DNA of 64,000 bases from Limanda limanda (lineage: Eukaryota > Chordata > Actinopteri > Pleuronectiformes > Pleuronectidae), in NCBI RefSeq assembly GCF_963576545.1, contig NC_083641.1:14320893-14384892 (forward strand), written 5' to 3'. The first letter of the stretch is position 1. Each line of letters opens with the position of its first letter. Positions 23,881 to 36,231 of this stretch are shown piece by piece. The notes beneath the pieces were generated by a model. It did not search any database. It was not told the origin of the DNA and was given only the letters and a program-made list of their open reading frames with translations. Made by a program: the position numbers and the translations under genes.

Positions 23881-25629
23881 GTACATCTATATTAACAGTG
23901 TGTGGTATACAAGCACCAAATCAGTGCAGCATAACCACACAAACTTATCCTTTATATTCTTCTTCCTTGTCAAAACCTGGAGCCTACATTACCCACAATG
24001 CAAGTGACATCACTTGTGGGAATTCGTCAAAGTCTCGGCAAATCTCTCAGCCACATGGTTGAACGCCATATGAACTGCACTGATGCTGATGTGTAAAATC
24101 AGCAGGGTAAAAACATTTGTATATAATTTTCTATCATGGACTTTATGAAGGTCCAACTTTTACTCTTTAACTCCACAACCATGGATTCAACTGAAGTGGT
24201 GAGTGAAGTGCCTTATGAAAAAAGTTTGAGTTTTTACCCAGATGGCATAATCAACACATGAGAAACCTCACAAGATGATTTAAACATTTGAATCCTTTTG
24301 ATGACTTTCCCTCTGGGTGGCATTAAGACTAGAGAGGGTTTGTTTTATCATTTCTAAAGCCCTTTACCTATTAAACCTCTGACCTTTTTTAAACTACCGT
24401 CTATCCACTTCCATAATACCCATGTGTCGTTATCTGTGGCTGGACTGGATTTCTGATATGCTCCACAAACCTGGTGAGGAAATACGATGACATGAACTTT
24501 CAAGCTTTTTATCAGAAGACCATGCTAAGTCTGCTCCACCACACTTAACGAAGGGTCTAGTAGGGACACTCTCCCGGTGTCATGTTGCAGTAGCTCTAAA
24601 AAACGGTTTAATGGTTTACAACTCATTAACTGAAATGATTATAATAAAATGTTATGACTGAAGTAAACCACTGAAATGTCGGAAATTTGACTTTCCGCGG
24701 TGCTTGTAAGGGTTTACTAGAGAGCTGGAACACTTTATATCACCTGGTTTGTAATTGTCTTAATATTGGAATATATTAAGGGAAGTCTATCTTTAGTTTT
24801 AGAACAAGCAGAGGAGGAATCGCTCACAGCAGACATTCACACAGTTATAATGAGTCCTGTGTAGACTGAGATTAACTTGCCTCCGATGGAACACGACCTG
24901 CAAACCACAGATGTTCAGTGATACCGAGGAGGTTGCTTTAGTTGGCACTGAATATGTCCTCCCTATTAAACATGCATTTTTCACTACTCCTATTCCTAGA
25001 TTTAAAATGGCAGAGTCAAGTGAAATAAGCAATTAAATGTTTGTCTGATGGGTTATCGAGATTAATGCAAGGGAAAGTGATGAAATATAGACCAGGGACA
25101 AACTTTATCCAAAACAAAAACATTTCAGAGTCTCCTTACTTTACTTTTACTGTCAAGTTAGTGCAGCACTTTAAAAAAACCAAGGGATCCTCAGTGTGTG
25201 TATGTAAACAGACTCCATGTTCACCGTCCTCCATATGTGTTAAAGAGGAAATTACCAAAATGTAAAGTGGCCTCTCTCAGTACAAATATGCCCCTATGTC
25301 CTCACATTCTGGACTTCTCTGATGTATTATTTAGAACCCTACAGCAAGTCTCTGTTTCTTCTTATACTGTACATTTCATCATTGGTGTGAGCTCGTGGGA
25401 CGTAGAAATGTCATCCTGATGGACATACACACTGAGCAAACAGTCATTACACCTGTAAATCCGGCGTGCCTTGCATTAAAACACCACACACTGCACCTCA
25501 ACATAAACAGATACAACAAAGATTGAATTGAGGAGAAACTAGCTCATCTACACACATCCTTCTCGATCAGTCGTTGGGTATCTGTGCCAACTCCAATTTG
25601 CCAAGAGTCAGTTTCTTGGCCTGAGGCAA
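23881..25629. other. non-coding, no gene seen
   Basis: A CCTACATTACCCACAATGCA motif at about 23983-24002 resembles the ZNF143-type TACAATTCCCAGAATGC motif and may be repeat-derived. The rest is AT-rich without assignable content. Confidence 0.5.
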
Positions 25630-25948
25630 CAGTGGCAGATCTATGATTTCTCTAATTCCTGAATCAGTAATGTGCAGATTTAAACTACACATTCCTTGTT
25701 CACTTTTAGCTCTATAGCTTTAAACAAAGCCACACATCATTGAATCTATTATGGAAATTGTTCTTTGTTCAGGCACATGGTGTTTTTCAAAAAAGCATAA
25801 ATTGTCCTACTTATTGTTGTTATTTTTAGTAAGTGACTATTTTTGTGTGTTTGATTATTTGCTTTTTAAAGAGTGGCACAATTAAGGGCCAATCAGATTT
25901 CAGCTGGGGTTGGTGCCCCCCCTGGTTCCACCCCTGGATCTGCCCCTG
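25630..25948. mobile_element. possible hAT-type MITE
   Basis: Left end CAGTGGCAGATCTATG and the reverse complement of the right end, CAGGGGCAGATCCAGG, match at 13 of 16 positions. This CAGnGGCAGATC-type end resembles terminal repeats I associate with non-autonomous hAT elements of fish. The flanking 8-mers do not match, so no target duplication supports it. The interior is AT-rich with no open frame. Confidence 0.4.
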
Positions 25949-26159
25949 CGCTTCACTTGGGAAATTTGACTGGTCACCACTGGTATATCAAGACTTAGCT
26001 AATGAACAGTGTAGAGGTAGTGCTGAGAGGTGGAGGAAGCACAGAGAGGTAGTCGTGTTTCTGTGTCACGTTAGGTCAATGCATTTTGAGTGTGTCCTTT
26101 TTTGCATTTGCATGTGCCACATCATGTAGTATTGTTTTTTATCTGTGCTCGTGAGAGAC

Positions 26160-26360
26160 AGTGCGTCCCCCATTGCTCTCTGCTCACAACTTGTGCATGA
26201 AGATGAATATGAGATAGATGCATAATAATGCAATCAAAGGCTGTCAATCTCCCCCCTCCGCTCAGCGACTGCTCCGTCATGCTGGTTGTTAATTCTGACT
26301 CTGTGACAGCCTTTATAGTCTGTTCGCCTTTGTTTTGGCTGCATGCTAATGATGTTTAGA
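26160..26360. other. candidate conserved non-coding element
   Basis: Apparently unique sequence with closely spaced homeodomain/TCF-like motifs: ATGCATAATAATGCAATC, ATCAAAG, CTGTCAATC and CATGCTAATGATG. This is suggestive of developmental enhancer composition but unproven. Confidence 0.2.
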
Positions 26361-26814
26361 AAATGAAGTTAGGTCACCTCTTCTCACTGTCAAACAAACA
26401 ACACAATCTAAAGTAAAAAATGTACATGTGTGTATACCTGCATCAGGCATACACACACACACAAACACACAACACAGGCACAGGCTCACGCTCACATGCA
26501 CACAAACTCTAATTTAGGCTTGTGCTTTGGACACCTGTTCATTATTTCTCTCAGTAGGGAAGTTAGTTATCCACCCCCTGCTTTCTCGTTACACCCACTT
26601 ACATGCTGTGCATCATGGGTATTGAGTCCTATTTTTATTTATATGTGTGTCTGTGTTTGTATAGATTCATGTGTGGAAACTTATATAATTACTTCTGTGT
26701 GAGTTTGTGTGACATGTGTATTCAATATTGCGTATGCATAGACCAACATGTCGTCCACCCTAGACGGTCATATATGTTTTTTGTTTAAAGAATTTATATA
26801 AAGATGAACGAAGA

Positions 26815-26925
26815 GTCTGGTGCTATGAGTTTTAAGTTTGGTCCATGTCCTATCCACTAACATGGAGTAGGCAGCGTTAATTCCTTATAATATAGCCAGC
26901 CACAAGGTGACATGCAGTCTAAGGT
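26815..26925 (+). repeat. dispersed repeat family D, copy 3 (core only)
   Basis: TTTGGTCCATGTCCTATCCA, CTAACATGGAG and TATAGCCAGCCACAAGG match the core of copy 2. Both flanks are missing. Confidence 0.6.
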
Positions 26926-28080
26926 CCATTGAATCTGAACAATATGAATATACAAATGGCAGCCCTTTGTTTGTCATGGTAACAAGGTTACATAAAAGCT
27001 TGTGGCAGCTGGAGTACAAAACACGCCTATGGGTTTTAATAAACCATCTATGGCTCTGTATTTTTCTGGAACGCTTAACTTGTATTGTGTGGATTTAATT
27101 TGTCAAAGATTAAAACGCTGGAGGCAGTACATGCCTTCCATCATGTCACAGTCTAATTATTTTCAAAATGTATTTTCAGACTTGCATAACATGAATTTAA
27201 TTAACCCTGCGACATGTGCCAACCATGTTTTGCAAGGTGTTATAAAGTAGGCTTATTTGACAGATGTGTTGATGATCTGGAAACACTGGAACACACTTCC
27301 CATTTCGACACCTACTGCGTGTTTCCCATGAAATATGAACTGTGATTTTAAAGTGCAGCGATCTATAGACTAAAGGGTTTAGCCCTCACTTTTGTTCATC
27401 CAGAGACAAAAAATAGATAAATAGTAATAATAAGCACTCAGCCTGTCATCCAAGGATGATCCTGCAGATAGATGCTTCATAAAACATGGTGTTCACTAAC
27501 CAGCACATCCACAGAGTTTCACACCAGGATAGTAGATATAAAGCGCAGTGGAGGGAATGATTAGGTGGAGCAAATACATAGACCCACATGTACAGTGGTG
27601 GTATAGAAGGAGTATGTGCCCCCTTACCAAAGCTTATGTGCGGTCATGGTATCATCAGTGTTTGTTTTTCTGTGGATTTCAACGATTTGAAAACATGTAA
27701 ATCGTTGCATCATAAATCCAATGATCAGTGCAGATGGGACGATCTCTGTTTTACTCTGGGATCTAATGCTTCTCTTCACTGGTATGAGATTGTGAATGTC
27801 TCTATTGAGATCGCAGGGTCAGGATCCAATGCAGTGATTTCCAGCTTCAACCTTGATTTCCGCTCTTGTCATTCACCGAGATGAATTGTACATGACTGTG
27901 GAGCACGCATATAGGTTAGTGCATTAACTTTTCATGAGGTGACCAAATATAGAAGAGGAACACTGCATACCTCCTCTCTCATCTACATGACAGATCATGA
28001 TACATGACAATAGTTTCAGTCAACTGGAAAACAACATGTTTTTTTGCTTTTTTCCTCTGGCACTGGTGACATAATGTTTC
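26926..28080. other. non-coding, no gene seen
   Basis: AT-rich DNA with short open frames only (longest 98 codons at 27588-27884, no recognisable domain). Confidence 0.55.
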
Positions 28081-28245
28081 CAGGTTGTCTGTCCTTCTAT
28101 CTGTCCCATTTTCTCAACCGCTACATCTCAGGGACGCTTGAGGGAACTTTTCAAATATGTCGGCAACATTCACTTTGACTCGAGGATGAACTGACCCTAA
28201 CCCTAACCCTTAGATTTTGGTGGTGGCCTCACAGAACACGGCAGA
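28081..28245 (+). repeat. AGGTCA-rich dispersed repeat interrupted by telomere-like DNA
   Basis: TTGTCTGTCC, CAACCGCTACATCTCAGGG, GCTTGAGGGAAC and GACTCGAGGATGAACTGA match the copy at 12.1 kb. Where that copy continues GATTAGAATTT, this one carries CCCTAACCCTAACCCT before TAGATTTTGGTGG. It lacks the AGGTCA arrays found in the other copies. Confidence 0.6.
28195..28212 (-). repeat. three telomere-type CCCTAA units
   Basis: CCCTAACCCTAACCCTTA, about three units of the vertebrate telomere repeat (TTAGGG on the minus strand), embedded in the dispersed repeat. Short interstitial telomere repeats can arise by repair of double-strand breaks. Confidence 0.7.
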
Positions 28246-29724
28246 TAAGACCAAGGACTTCATGCACCTGTAATTATTTCACTGAATCTCTTCAAAGTCT
28301 ATATTTCGACATATAGTATTCAGAGTTACCCACAGAATAAATTGGTGGTAAGGGGGGTACACGTACACAGAGGTCACTCTCACTCCCAAAAGAGTCCAAG
28401 GGACAAGTACACAAACTAAAAGTGAAGGACAAGTTCTCGCTTAAAAAAGGGAACTTCATTGATACCAAAACTGCAGCTGAAGCTATGAGGTATGACTGTC
28501 TGCATGGATGGTAAAAATGTTATGAGTCACACAATATCATGTGTAGTGTGACAGCGCAAGCAAGCAAGTCTCTTATGTCATAATGAGAAGTGCAAAACAA
28601 ATTGGGTTCATTATAAATCTTTGACAGGACAAGTTAGAATATGGCGGGCGGCTACAGCTTAGATTATTAATGGGAAACACTGGTATATGAGTCTGGACAG
28701 GTGTGGATGCAAATTGCAGTTTTTCTGGTTGGCAGAGCCTTGTGACTGCAAGGCAGTACTTTTAGTTAAACATAATTTTTATGAAAACTGTGGTATAAAT
28801 TGAAGGTTTCTGGTGTTTATGTAAATCTGTGGTTTGTAGAGCGGAAAAAAACAATGAAGGCAAAAAAAGAAATTGGGTTGGACTGAAATACGAGATAAAT
28901 AAAAAAAAAAGAAACAAATGTGAAGTCGGAGAAAAAGTAAGGATAACAACTGAGACTTCTCCAGAGACAGATAAAGAGACAGTGGTTAAATCCGTGAGTT
29001 TTTCATCAGGACTAACCCTGATCGTCTCTGCCTTATACAAACCCTCGTCTTCTTCATCTCCTCCTCCTCTGTACAGGCATTAAGGTAACTGTATTATACC
29101 AACTAAAGAGGATTTTGTTCAGGGATATTGGCTTATGTTTAATTGAAGACGGTGCAATTAAAGCTCTCTTGAAGCAGTGAGGGAGATGATGATGGATTTT
29201 TGTGGAGAGATGAAATATATATTGCGATGAAAGTTGAGAACATGGCACACAAGGCAAAATGGAAATGGATTAATCTATATCATCAGGATGGGTGTGCATG
29301 TGCATGTGTGTGTGTATTTGCTTCACCTTGGAGCAGCAGCAGGCTGAACAATCAGATATTTGATCTGGGCTTAGAAGGAAGATTTAATCCCCGGAACGGT
29401 GAAAAGGTTTTCTCCCAAGTTGCATTTATGCAATTTTGCCTTCTAGTGCAATTCTATAGAAATGTATCACTGCAATTTCAACACCCGGCCCAGGATTAGT
29501 ATGTGTTGGTATCTATTTGTGAGCATGTGTGTGTGCGTGCGTGTGTGTGTGTGTTTGGGCTCTGTAAATCGCTCTGGTCTGGTTGGAGAGTGTAAGGAAA
29601 GTGGCAAATACCTCAAAGCAACTGTCAAACCAAAGTGTGAGGGAGAAGGTGGGAAACATGAAATTAATTTGTTCCTGTATAACTCTTTAAGGCAGATGGG
29701 TCACACTTACACACATGCGCACAT

Positions 29725-29759
<35 letters not shown>

Positions 29760-31034
29760 AGGAGTAAAGTCAGCCAAAGACTGTGTGAATATATTTCCAC
29801 TTTTGTGCATTTTCCTAATTGTAAAGTCTGTAATTTTTTCCTGAAACACTTTTTATGGAGCGCATGACACAAAGAGGTTCTCTTTTCTCTTCTTTTCACA
29901 TTATTGTCTCATCCATACACGCTCCTGACTTGTCTTCCGAGGAGTCCTTGTGCTTTAACATGTGCTTTTGCATCGTTGCTTGGGATTGTGGATTGTGTTG
30001 GCAGCTGATTCTGAATTATGATTACAACTAGACTGTTCAGATACACAGTATCCCTACTCACGCATACTACTATTACTGACTGTACCTGCATCATTACAAT
30101 TGTCAAAAATGATATTGCTATGAGTCAAATTCATATATGTGAATATGGGCTTAAAAAATCATATTTAATAATTTAATCGATTTTATTTGTTGAAATTTCC
30201 ATTCACGTCCTGATTACTGATAAATAAAGGAGTCTCCTGAAAAAAAGAGCAAAAGCCGGTGCCCTTATCCCTCACATGACTGTAAAACACTCAACCATTT
30301 TATTTGGACCCTAAGTGTCTTGGAATAGTTGGCTTCTGTCAGTTAGGGGGGGTTTCATGTGTTTTGGGGGCTTAGCTTTGAAAAGAGTATGAATGGGAAG
30401 TGGTGGGATGAATTGATTACATATTTTCATAGTGTCCGTACAGTACGAGCCCGTGCTTCCACCTGTGATGTTGTTGGTGCGATAGCAAATTCTTTAACAC
30501 ATTTTTACATTATGGGAAAATGTTGACGTAAAAGTCTCCTGGACCAACCGTGATGGTGACAACAAAGGAATTCGCTAAGTAGAATCCAAGCTTGGATTTT
30601 CTCATTATTTTCACTGCCACCACTATTCATCTAAGGCTTTCATAAAAATAAAGTTGTTTTCAAGTTGTAAAAATGTTGCTTGTAAACTTTGATCAGATGA
30701 AGTTCAGGGACTTTTCTTGTTATTTTTTCAGATAAAAAACAAAAAGTATCTAAGTTTGCTTTTCTTAATGAGCTTGTTAGGACATGTCTGTCTCGAAACA
30801 ATAGGGCACCTCTTTTTCATTTCCTTTCTTTTACTCGTCTGTTCCTGTTCACCGACCGAACTTGTCTTTTCTCGTCCACTACACGTAAAAAGTGCCAGGA
30901 CTTGGTGATGGACACAGTCTACAGACCTTGGGGCCATCTGTTCCCCCTTATTAAAGGGGAGTGTAAATACGTCTCTGGCCAAATATTTATATCAGTTCAG
31001 TGAGAGGTGCCATCTTGTTTGTGATCTGAGCCAG

Positions 31035-31038
<4 letters not shown>
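28246..31038. other. non-coding with simple repeats
   Basis: Loose GT-rich DNA at 29526-29556; otherwise AT-rich DNA without recognisable genes. A poly-A/purine-rich patch occupies 28845-28990. Confidence 0.5.
29729..29758. repeat. (AG)15 microsatellite
   Basis: 30 bp of pure AG, a homopurine tract. Confidence 0.97.

Positions 31039-31104
<66 letters not shown>
31039..31104. repeat. long pure (GT)33 microsatellite
   Basis: 66 bp uninterrupted, then a degenerate GTTT/GT tail to about 31130. Confidence 0.98.
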
Positions 31105-31107
<3 letters not shown>

Positions 31108-31241
31108 TGTTTGTGTTTGTGTGTGTGTATGTGTGCATATTTGTGTGTGATACCGAGGGCCAAAGGCAATGACAGTGCCGACTCATCTCATCTCCTCCAC
31201 CTCTCCTCTCCTGAGTCTGCATTTTCATCATCTAAATAACC

Positions 31242-31269
31242 GTGTGTGTGTGTGTGTGTGTGTGTGTGT
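31242..31269. repeat. (GT)14 microsatellite
   Basis: Pure GT, the second of three arrays within 550 bp. Confidence 0.96.
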
Positions 31270-31563
31270 CTGCCTGTGCGACTCTGTTTATGTGTTTATG
31301 CATAAAACATGTTGATGTGTTTGATTTTGCGGCTCCAAAATGACTAGGTGGCCAGACTGCTATCAGATGTAGTCAGTCGCTGCCTGAGTTGGGTAAATAA
31401 GAGGCAATGAAGGAGCCAAGACTAAATTCTCGGGTGGCCTCACAGCACTGGCCTCAGCTTAAGCATCTCACCAGCCAACATATCCACAGCATAATGAGTC
31501 TGGATCTCCCTGGAGTATTGGGATAAATCTGAACGCTCAGTGTAACCTATCAGCATGTGTATT

Positions 31564-31586
31564 TGTGTGTGTGTGTGTGTGTGTGT
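31564..31586. repeat. (TG)11 microsatellite
   Basis: Pure TG, the third array of the cluster. Confidence 0.96.
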
Positions 31587-32103
31587 CAGTACACTTGTGA
31601 ATAAGGTTCCTCTCCCCAGAGCACTTGGGTAAATCTAAATGCAGCTCATTGGCATAAGAGGATTTGACTTTCTCGTTGTCGTGGTAATGAGCTGTGATAA
31701 ACACCAGCGGACGGGTTGTATGTTTCACACGCGCTCAAACAAAAAAGATGGGAGAACACAGGATTTACATTGTCCATGTTGCCATGGTGATTTCCCCTGA
31801 GCGTTGGTAACTGTTGCAGGTTGTGAACAGACAAGTTTACCGTCCCTCTGTGTGGTAGAAGAAACCCTCCGAGCTCAAAGCGCTGCTAGATAAAATTCTC
31901 CATGTTAGAGGTCATTGTTACACAAACGGATTTCCATAATATGATGATACACAGAGGAAGAGACACAACTTTAGACAGTCTCCTTTAGGCTTTACATGTG
32001 TAGGAATGTAATTTCAGCCTCTAGGGATCTCAATCAAAACAATTACAAAAGACCTAGTTTGATGACGTTGTTAAGCAGCGTGGGATCATGGGAGTTGTTG
32101 TCT
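31587..32103. other. non-coding, no gene seen
   Basis: Nothing recognisable. A TCATGGGAGTTGTTG motif near 32086 precedes the next repeat. Confidence 0.5.
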
Positions 32104-32420
32104 TAAAGCTGCAGTGTGTCGAATTTAGTGACATAAAGTGGTGAAGTGTTACCACACCCCCACCTCACCCACCCCTTCCAAACATGAAAGAGAACCTGTG
32201 TGAAAACTCCAAGGGTGTTTAGTTTGTCCAGTCTGGGCTACTGCAAGAAACATGGCGGCCTCCATAGAGAGAACTGAGCACTACTGAGACCGTTTAGGTG
32301 TCATTATGACCCATTTCTTAATTTATCATAAAACATATTTTCTGAAATTATTTTACTGATACGCTAAAAAAAATGTCTAAAACTGTAACTTTATTTATGA
32401 TTTATTTATTTAAAAAAATG
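32104..32420 (+). repeat. dispersed repeat, possible DNA-transposon fragment
   Basis: TTAAAGCTGCAGTGTGTCG, GAATTTAGTGACAT, CACCCCTTCCAAACATGAAA, GGTGTTTAGTTTGTCCAGTC and GAAACATGGCGGCCTCC follow in order an abundant teleost repeat I recall (… AAACATGAAAGAGAACC … TGTCCAGTCTGGGCTACTG …). The start at TTAA may be a target site. The 3' end has decayed, so no terminal pair can be shown. Confidence 0.6.
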
Positions 32421-34984
32421 ACATATTCAATTTACATTACACTTCATTACGTAAGTTCAATATAAAGCTGTGTTGCATGATGTTTTCAGGTGAAGGACCG
32501 ACGTCTCCGTAGCAAACCAATGGCAACTGACTCCCTTTATTTAATTCACACACATATTTGTATTTGGTGAGTGACAGGTGCTTATTCTGGAACCTGAAAC
32601 TTTGTTATAAATTTGCCTGGTTAAAGTATGGATATGTATAGTCACTATATTTTCCAGAACGCCACTTGTTCAAGTCGCCCTCTGAAACTTCTCAGTGCTG
32701 CAGCCATCTCCTCTCATCTAACCAGACAATCACATCCACCTCTTCTCTCTGATGCTTTTCATGATCTGAAGCTGCTGTACAAGGAGACAATCATCATCTT
32801 CATCATCATCATCATCATCATCCTCATCCTCTGCTGAATGATTTACTGCAATCAAATACCTTTCAATCCACCTCAGTCACATCCGTTCTCTTTGTGCATA
32901 TCAACCATCACATCAGTGTATGCTTATATATGCATTTGTCTGTAAGAAAAAAATACCTTTGCATGGATTTCTGTGTGCATTTTCTAGTGTCTGTGTGTTC
33001 GTGTGTGACCATGCAGCATATCGGTTTATGATGTATAATAAACCATGGGAGTCCCCTAGCACCAAAGTGTTAATAATGCAATAAGTAGCTTTAGTTCTGT
33101 TATGTATTATTAAAAGAGATTATGCACACACCACATCTACTGGGACAAATGAATAAGCAGAAAATATGTGTGTGCGTCCGTGTGTGTATATTTGTGCACA
33201 GTGAAGTGCAGCTATGAAAAAGAGTGTGTGTGTTTGTGTGTGTTTGACTTGTTTTACCTACGTCATGCAAAAAGTGAGGACAGTGGTTTTGAGGGAGGAT
33301 TACAGAGAATAGGAGCAGTTAAAATCAAATGCACATGTTTCATTGGGACATTTTTACAACAATGTAAAACATAAAACAACATTTTAGATCATTTGATGAA
33401 AGGGAGTAGTATAAAAAAAACTTTTCTGGTAAAATGATATTGGACTTGATCATTGGATTCATCTTGAATTGTTGAAAATTGTGTTGCAGTAAATTAATCG
33501 GCCTTTCCCACATCATGTAATTGTGTTTGCTTTTGTCTTTGTTTAACATTTTAGTTAGCTAATTTTATTGTTAGACTTAATTCAAATGAACCCGCAGTAT
33601 AGACGTCTGCATAAATCCTCTCTATAGCTGACTTGATGACTCTTAAGTATTTGATTCTGCTGAGGTAGAAGATGTCAATTATGATGACTGTAGATTACAG
33701 ACAGTAAAGCAATCAGTCATACTTATAACCTGTAGTGCTTGCAGGAATTCTATCTTTTTGTTGAACGGTTTCACAGTTGGACCTGACATTTTTAAACCTG
33801 ACATTAAAGTGCATTGTGTAAACATGTCTACTGTGTCCACACAGAGATCTTATTGCTATCAGATCACTTTCTCTAGCTCACATTAAAATCTCCTCTTGCT
33901 TGTGCAAATCCCCATAATAACCCCAAAAGTAAATTAGAGGATGAATAGAAGGAGGTCGTAGCCGTCCGTGACTGCACTCATCTTCATTCCATCTTCAGGT
34001 GCTCTGAACAACTTGAATGACTGCTGCTTCCTGCATTTGCTTATTATTTCCACCCACATATGTTTTATATTTGGATGTATATGCATTTGGACTTGTCTTT
34101 AATGTGGTCACAATATCATGACCACCTCTTGAGATGGATGAAAATCTATCCTCAATGCATCTTGGGGACATTTAAACCTTCAAATTCATGTGGTCACGTT
34201 CCGGTTGATTGCATACACCCTAAACAGCATTTTAATATGAGGTATAACTGGAGTTTTAGACTGTCTTGTTATTTTTTGGGCAGACATATTAAATGTGTGC
34301 TATGGCATAAAAGTGAGGAAATGGTGCTGCATTGACAGGTGGTCTGCCGTGGGCGTGGGCCACACTGACATCCCTCCACCTGTCCTGGTTCTCTCTGCTG
34401 AGTACCAGGGGCATCACTGGTAAAATAAGCCAAAGTCAAAGCTATGGCTGAGTCAACTCTTCATATAAAGTGTGAGATTAGGCCAAAGTAGAGAAGACAT
34501 TGACTGCATCAAAACAGGACTCGCTTGGAGCAATGTTTGTATTTCAACGATGATAATGTCAAAAGCAATAAACAAAAATATAAAGTTTCCTGATAGCTAC
34601 TTTTATACAAACTTTTCTGTAATAATCCTTGAAAGAGTCCATGAAAATGTGTTTACTTTATTCCCAAACCCCCAGAAGCACTAAATAATAATCTGCTAAA
34701 AACAAAATATCACATGTCATAAAAGTTAAATTTTTTAATTGTGTGTTTAGCAAAGCTTAGCCATACCACACAACCAACAATCCAAATGATATTTCTTATC
34801 TTATTTGTATGTGCATGTGTGCTTGTGTGTGTGTGCAGGAGGGGTGTTAGTGTGTGGGTGTGGTAATGATGTGCCTTTATCTCCTCTCTCCACAGCCCAT
34901 TAATCCTGAGTGTGGGACAAGCAGCCATTGCATATTTAACCCAGGTCACTTACTGTGGGTGGCAGATAGGTGCTGTTACTAAGA
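32421..34984. other. non-coding with an ATC repeat
   Basis: Mostly AT-rich. GT-rich patches at 33165-33245. 34060-34250 resembles a dispersed repeat with ATGTGGTCACAAT and TCTTGGGGACATTTAAACC phrases; recognition is weak. Confidence 0.5.
32791..32829. repeat. (ATC)n trinucleotide microsatellite
   Basis: About twelve ATC units with two imperfect ones. It lies inside a short plus-strand open frame that codes for poly-isoleucine, which is a side effect of the repeat. Confidence 0.93.
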
Positions 34985-35018
34985 ATGTGTGTGTGTGTGT
35001 GTGCGCGCGCACGCACGT
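34985..35018. repeat. (TG)n-(CG)n-(CA)n compound tract
   Basis: A (TG)n run passes into GCGCGCGC and then ACGCACGT, giving 34 nt of unbroken purine-pyrimidine alternation with a CG core. This is a classic Z-DNA-prone composition. Confidence 0.9.
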
Positions 35019-36186
35019 CACTATGTCATAGACAGCATCCATGTGCACATGTGTCTGCCCGCTAATAGGACTTCAGAAATTACCCCAACTTTAACACATA
35101 CAGCATTTAAGCGTTTAACTCCCAACCACTCCGAACATCTGTGTTTGCATAATTCTCTTGTGTGTGGATATGATATGTAAAACCTGACCTTAAGACAAAA
35201 CCCTCAGCTCAAGCATGCCTAGTATTATCCCCGACCCCCCCCTCCAGCAGCTGCTAGATCAATTCCAGCCTCGGAGAATAGGTGCGGCTCAAGTAGGCGA
35301 ATTATACATTTGGGAGATCACCAGCCATCTCAATGCCCTCCATCCTTTTACCCTCGGTTGGTTCTCCAAGAATAAGGACGACTCCTTACACTATATGTTT
35401 TCTTTAATCCAAGTGCCACTCATGCTGTCATGACATGTGCCTCGCTTTACATGTGCAGGGCTAATCGGCTGTTCCCATCAAGGCTTACTCCGAGCATATG
35501 GAATTCCTATGGATTTCCTGACATCGTCCTCGTCTTCTTGTCAGCCTTCCCGTGCTATTTGTTCCAGACGACTGGATTTAGCTGGGATTAAACACTGGAT
35601 TTCTGTGGTAAAGTGATGGGCATTAGAATTCAAGGGCTTACAACTTTTTTTTTTTCTCCTTCCTCTCCTTCTTTCTTGCAGATAAGTTACCCTGCAACCT
35701 GATAACCTTAAGAATCCATTTAGAATGTATCTGACATTGAGTTATCTCGCCATGTACCTTATTCCCCCTCTACTTCTAAGACCTGCTACACGCATGTTGT
35801 CCAGCGTTACCTGTGTGTCCGTGTGCACGTCTGTGAATATGACAGTGTTTGTGTGTGTACAGCTCAAGGGCTAGAGGATGGTCTAATATGTTCAGCCACC
35901 AAGGGAAATAAAAAGCTAATACTGGGGGTCAGAGTAATTGCCTGAAAACTGCCTCTCACTCCTCACTTTATTTTCATTAAAGCCATCGATGAACACACAC
36001 AAACATAAACGCACACACAAATGGTTTGCACACATAAACAATCACACAACCTGAACAGAGCAGTTTGTCTGTGTTCAGTATGCTGGTTATATTAGTGTGT
36101 CTTTCTGAATTCCCACTCGTAGTGTTTGTGTCCCTCTGGCTTGGCAATGGCCTCCACAACCAACCACACACAAGCACACACACCCA

Positions 36187-36190
<4 letters not shown>
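35019..36190. other. non-coding, no gene seen
   Basis: A short plus-strand frame at 35215-35433 lacks splice or start context. T-rich tract at 35648-35670. Nothing assignable. Confidence 0.55.

Positions 36191-36228
<38 letters not shown>
36191..36228. repeat. (CA)19 microsatellite
   Basis: Pure CA array. Confidence 0.97.

Positions 36229-36231
<3 letters not shown>

Noticed and set aside
31150..31239. coding-like tail after the (GT)33 array (RAKGNDSADSSHLLHLSS)
   Set aside because: No acceptor other than GT-repeat DNA precedes it, and the frame depends on the microsatellite.
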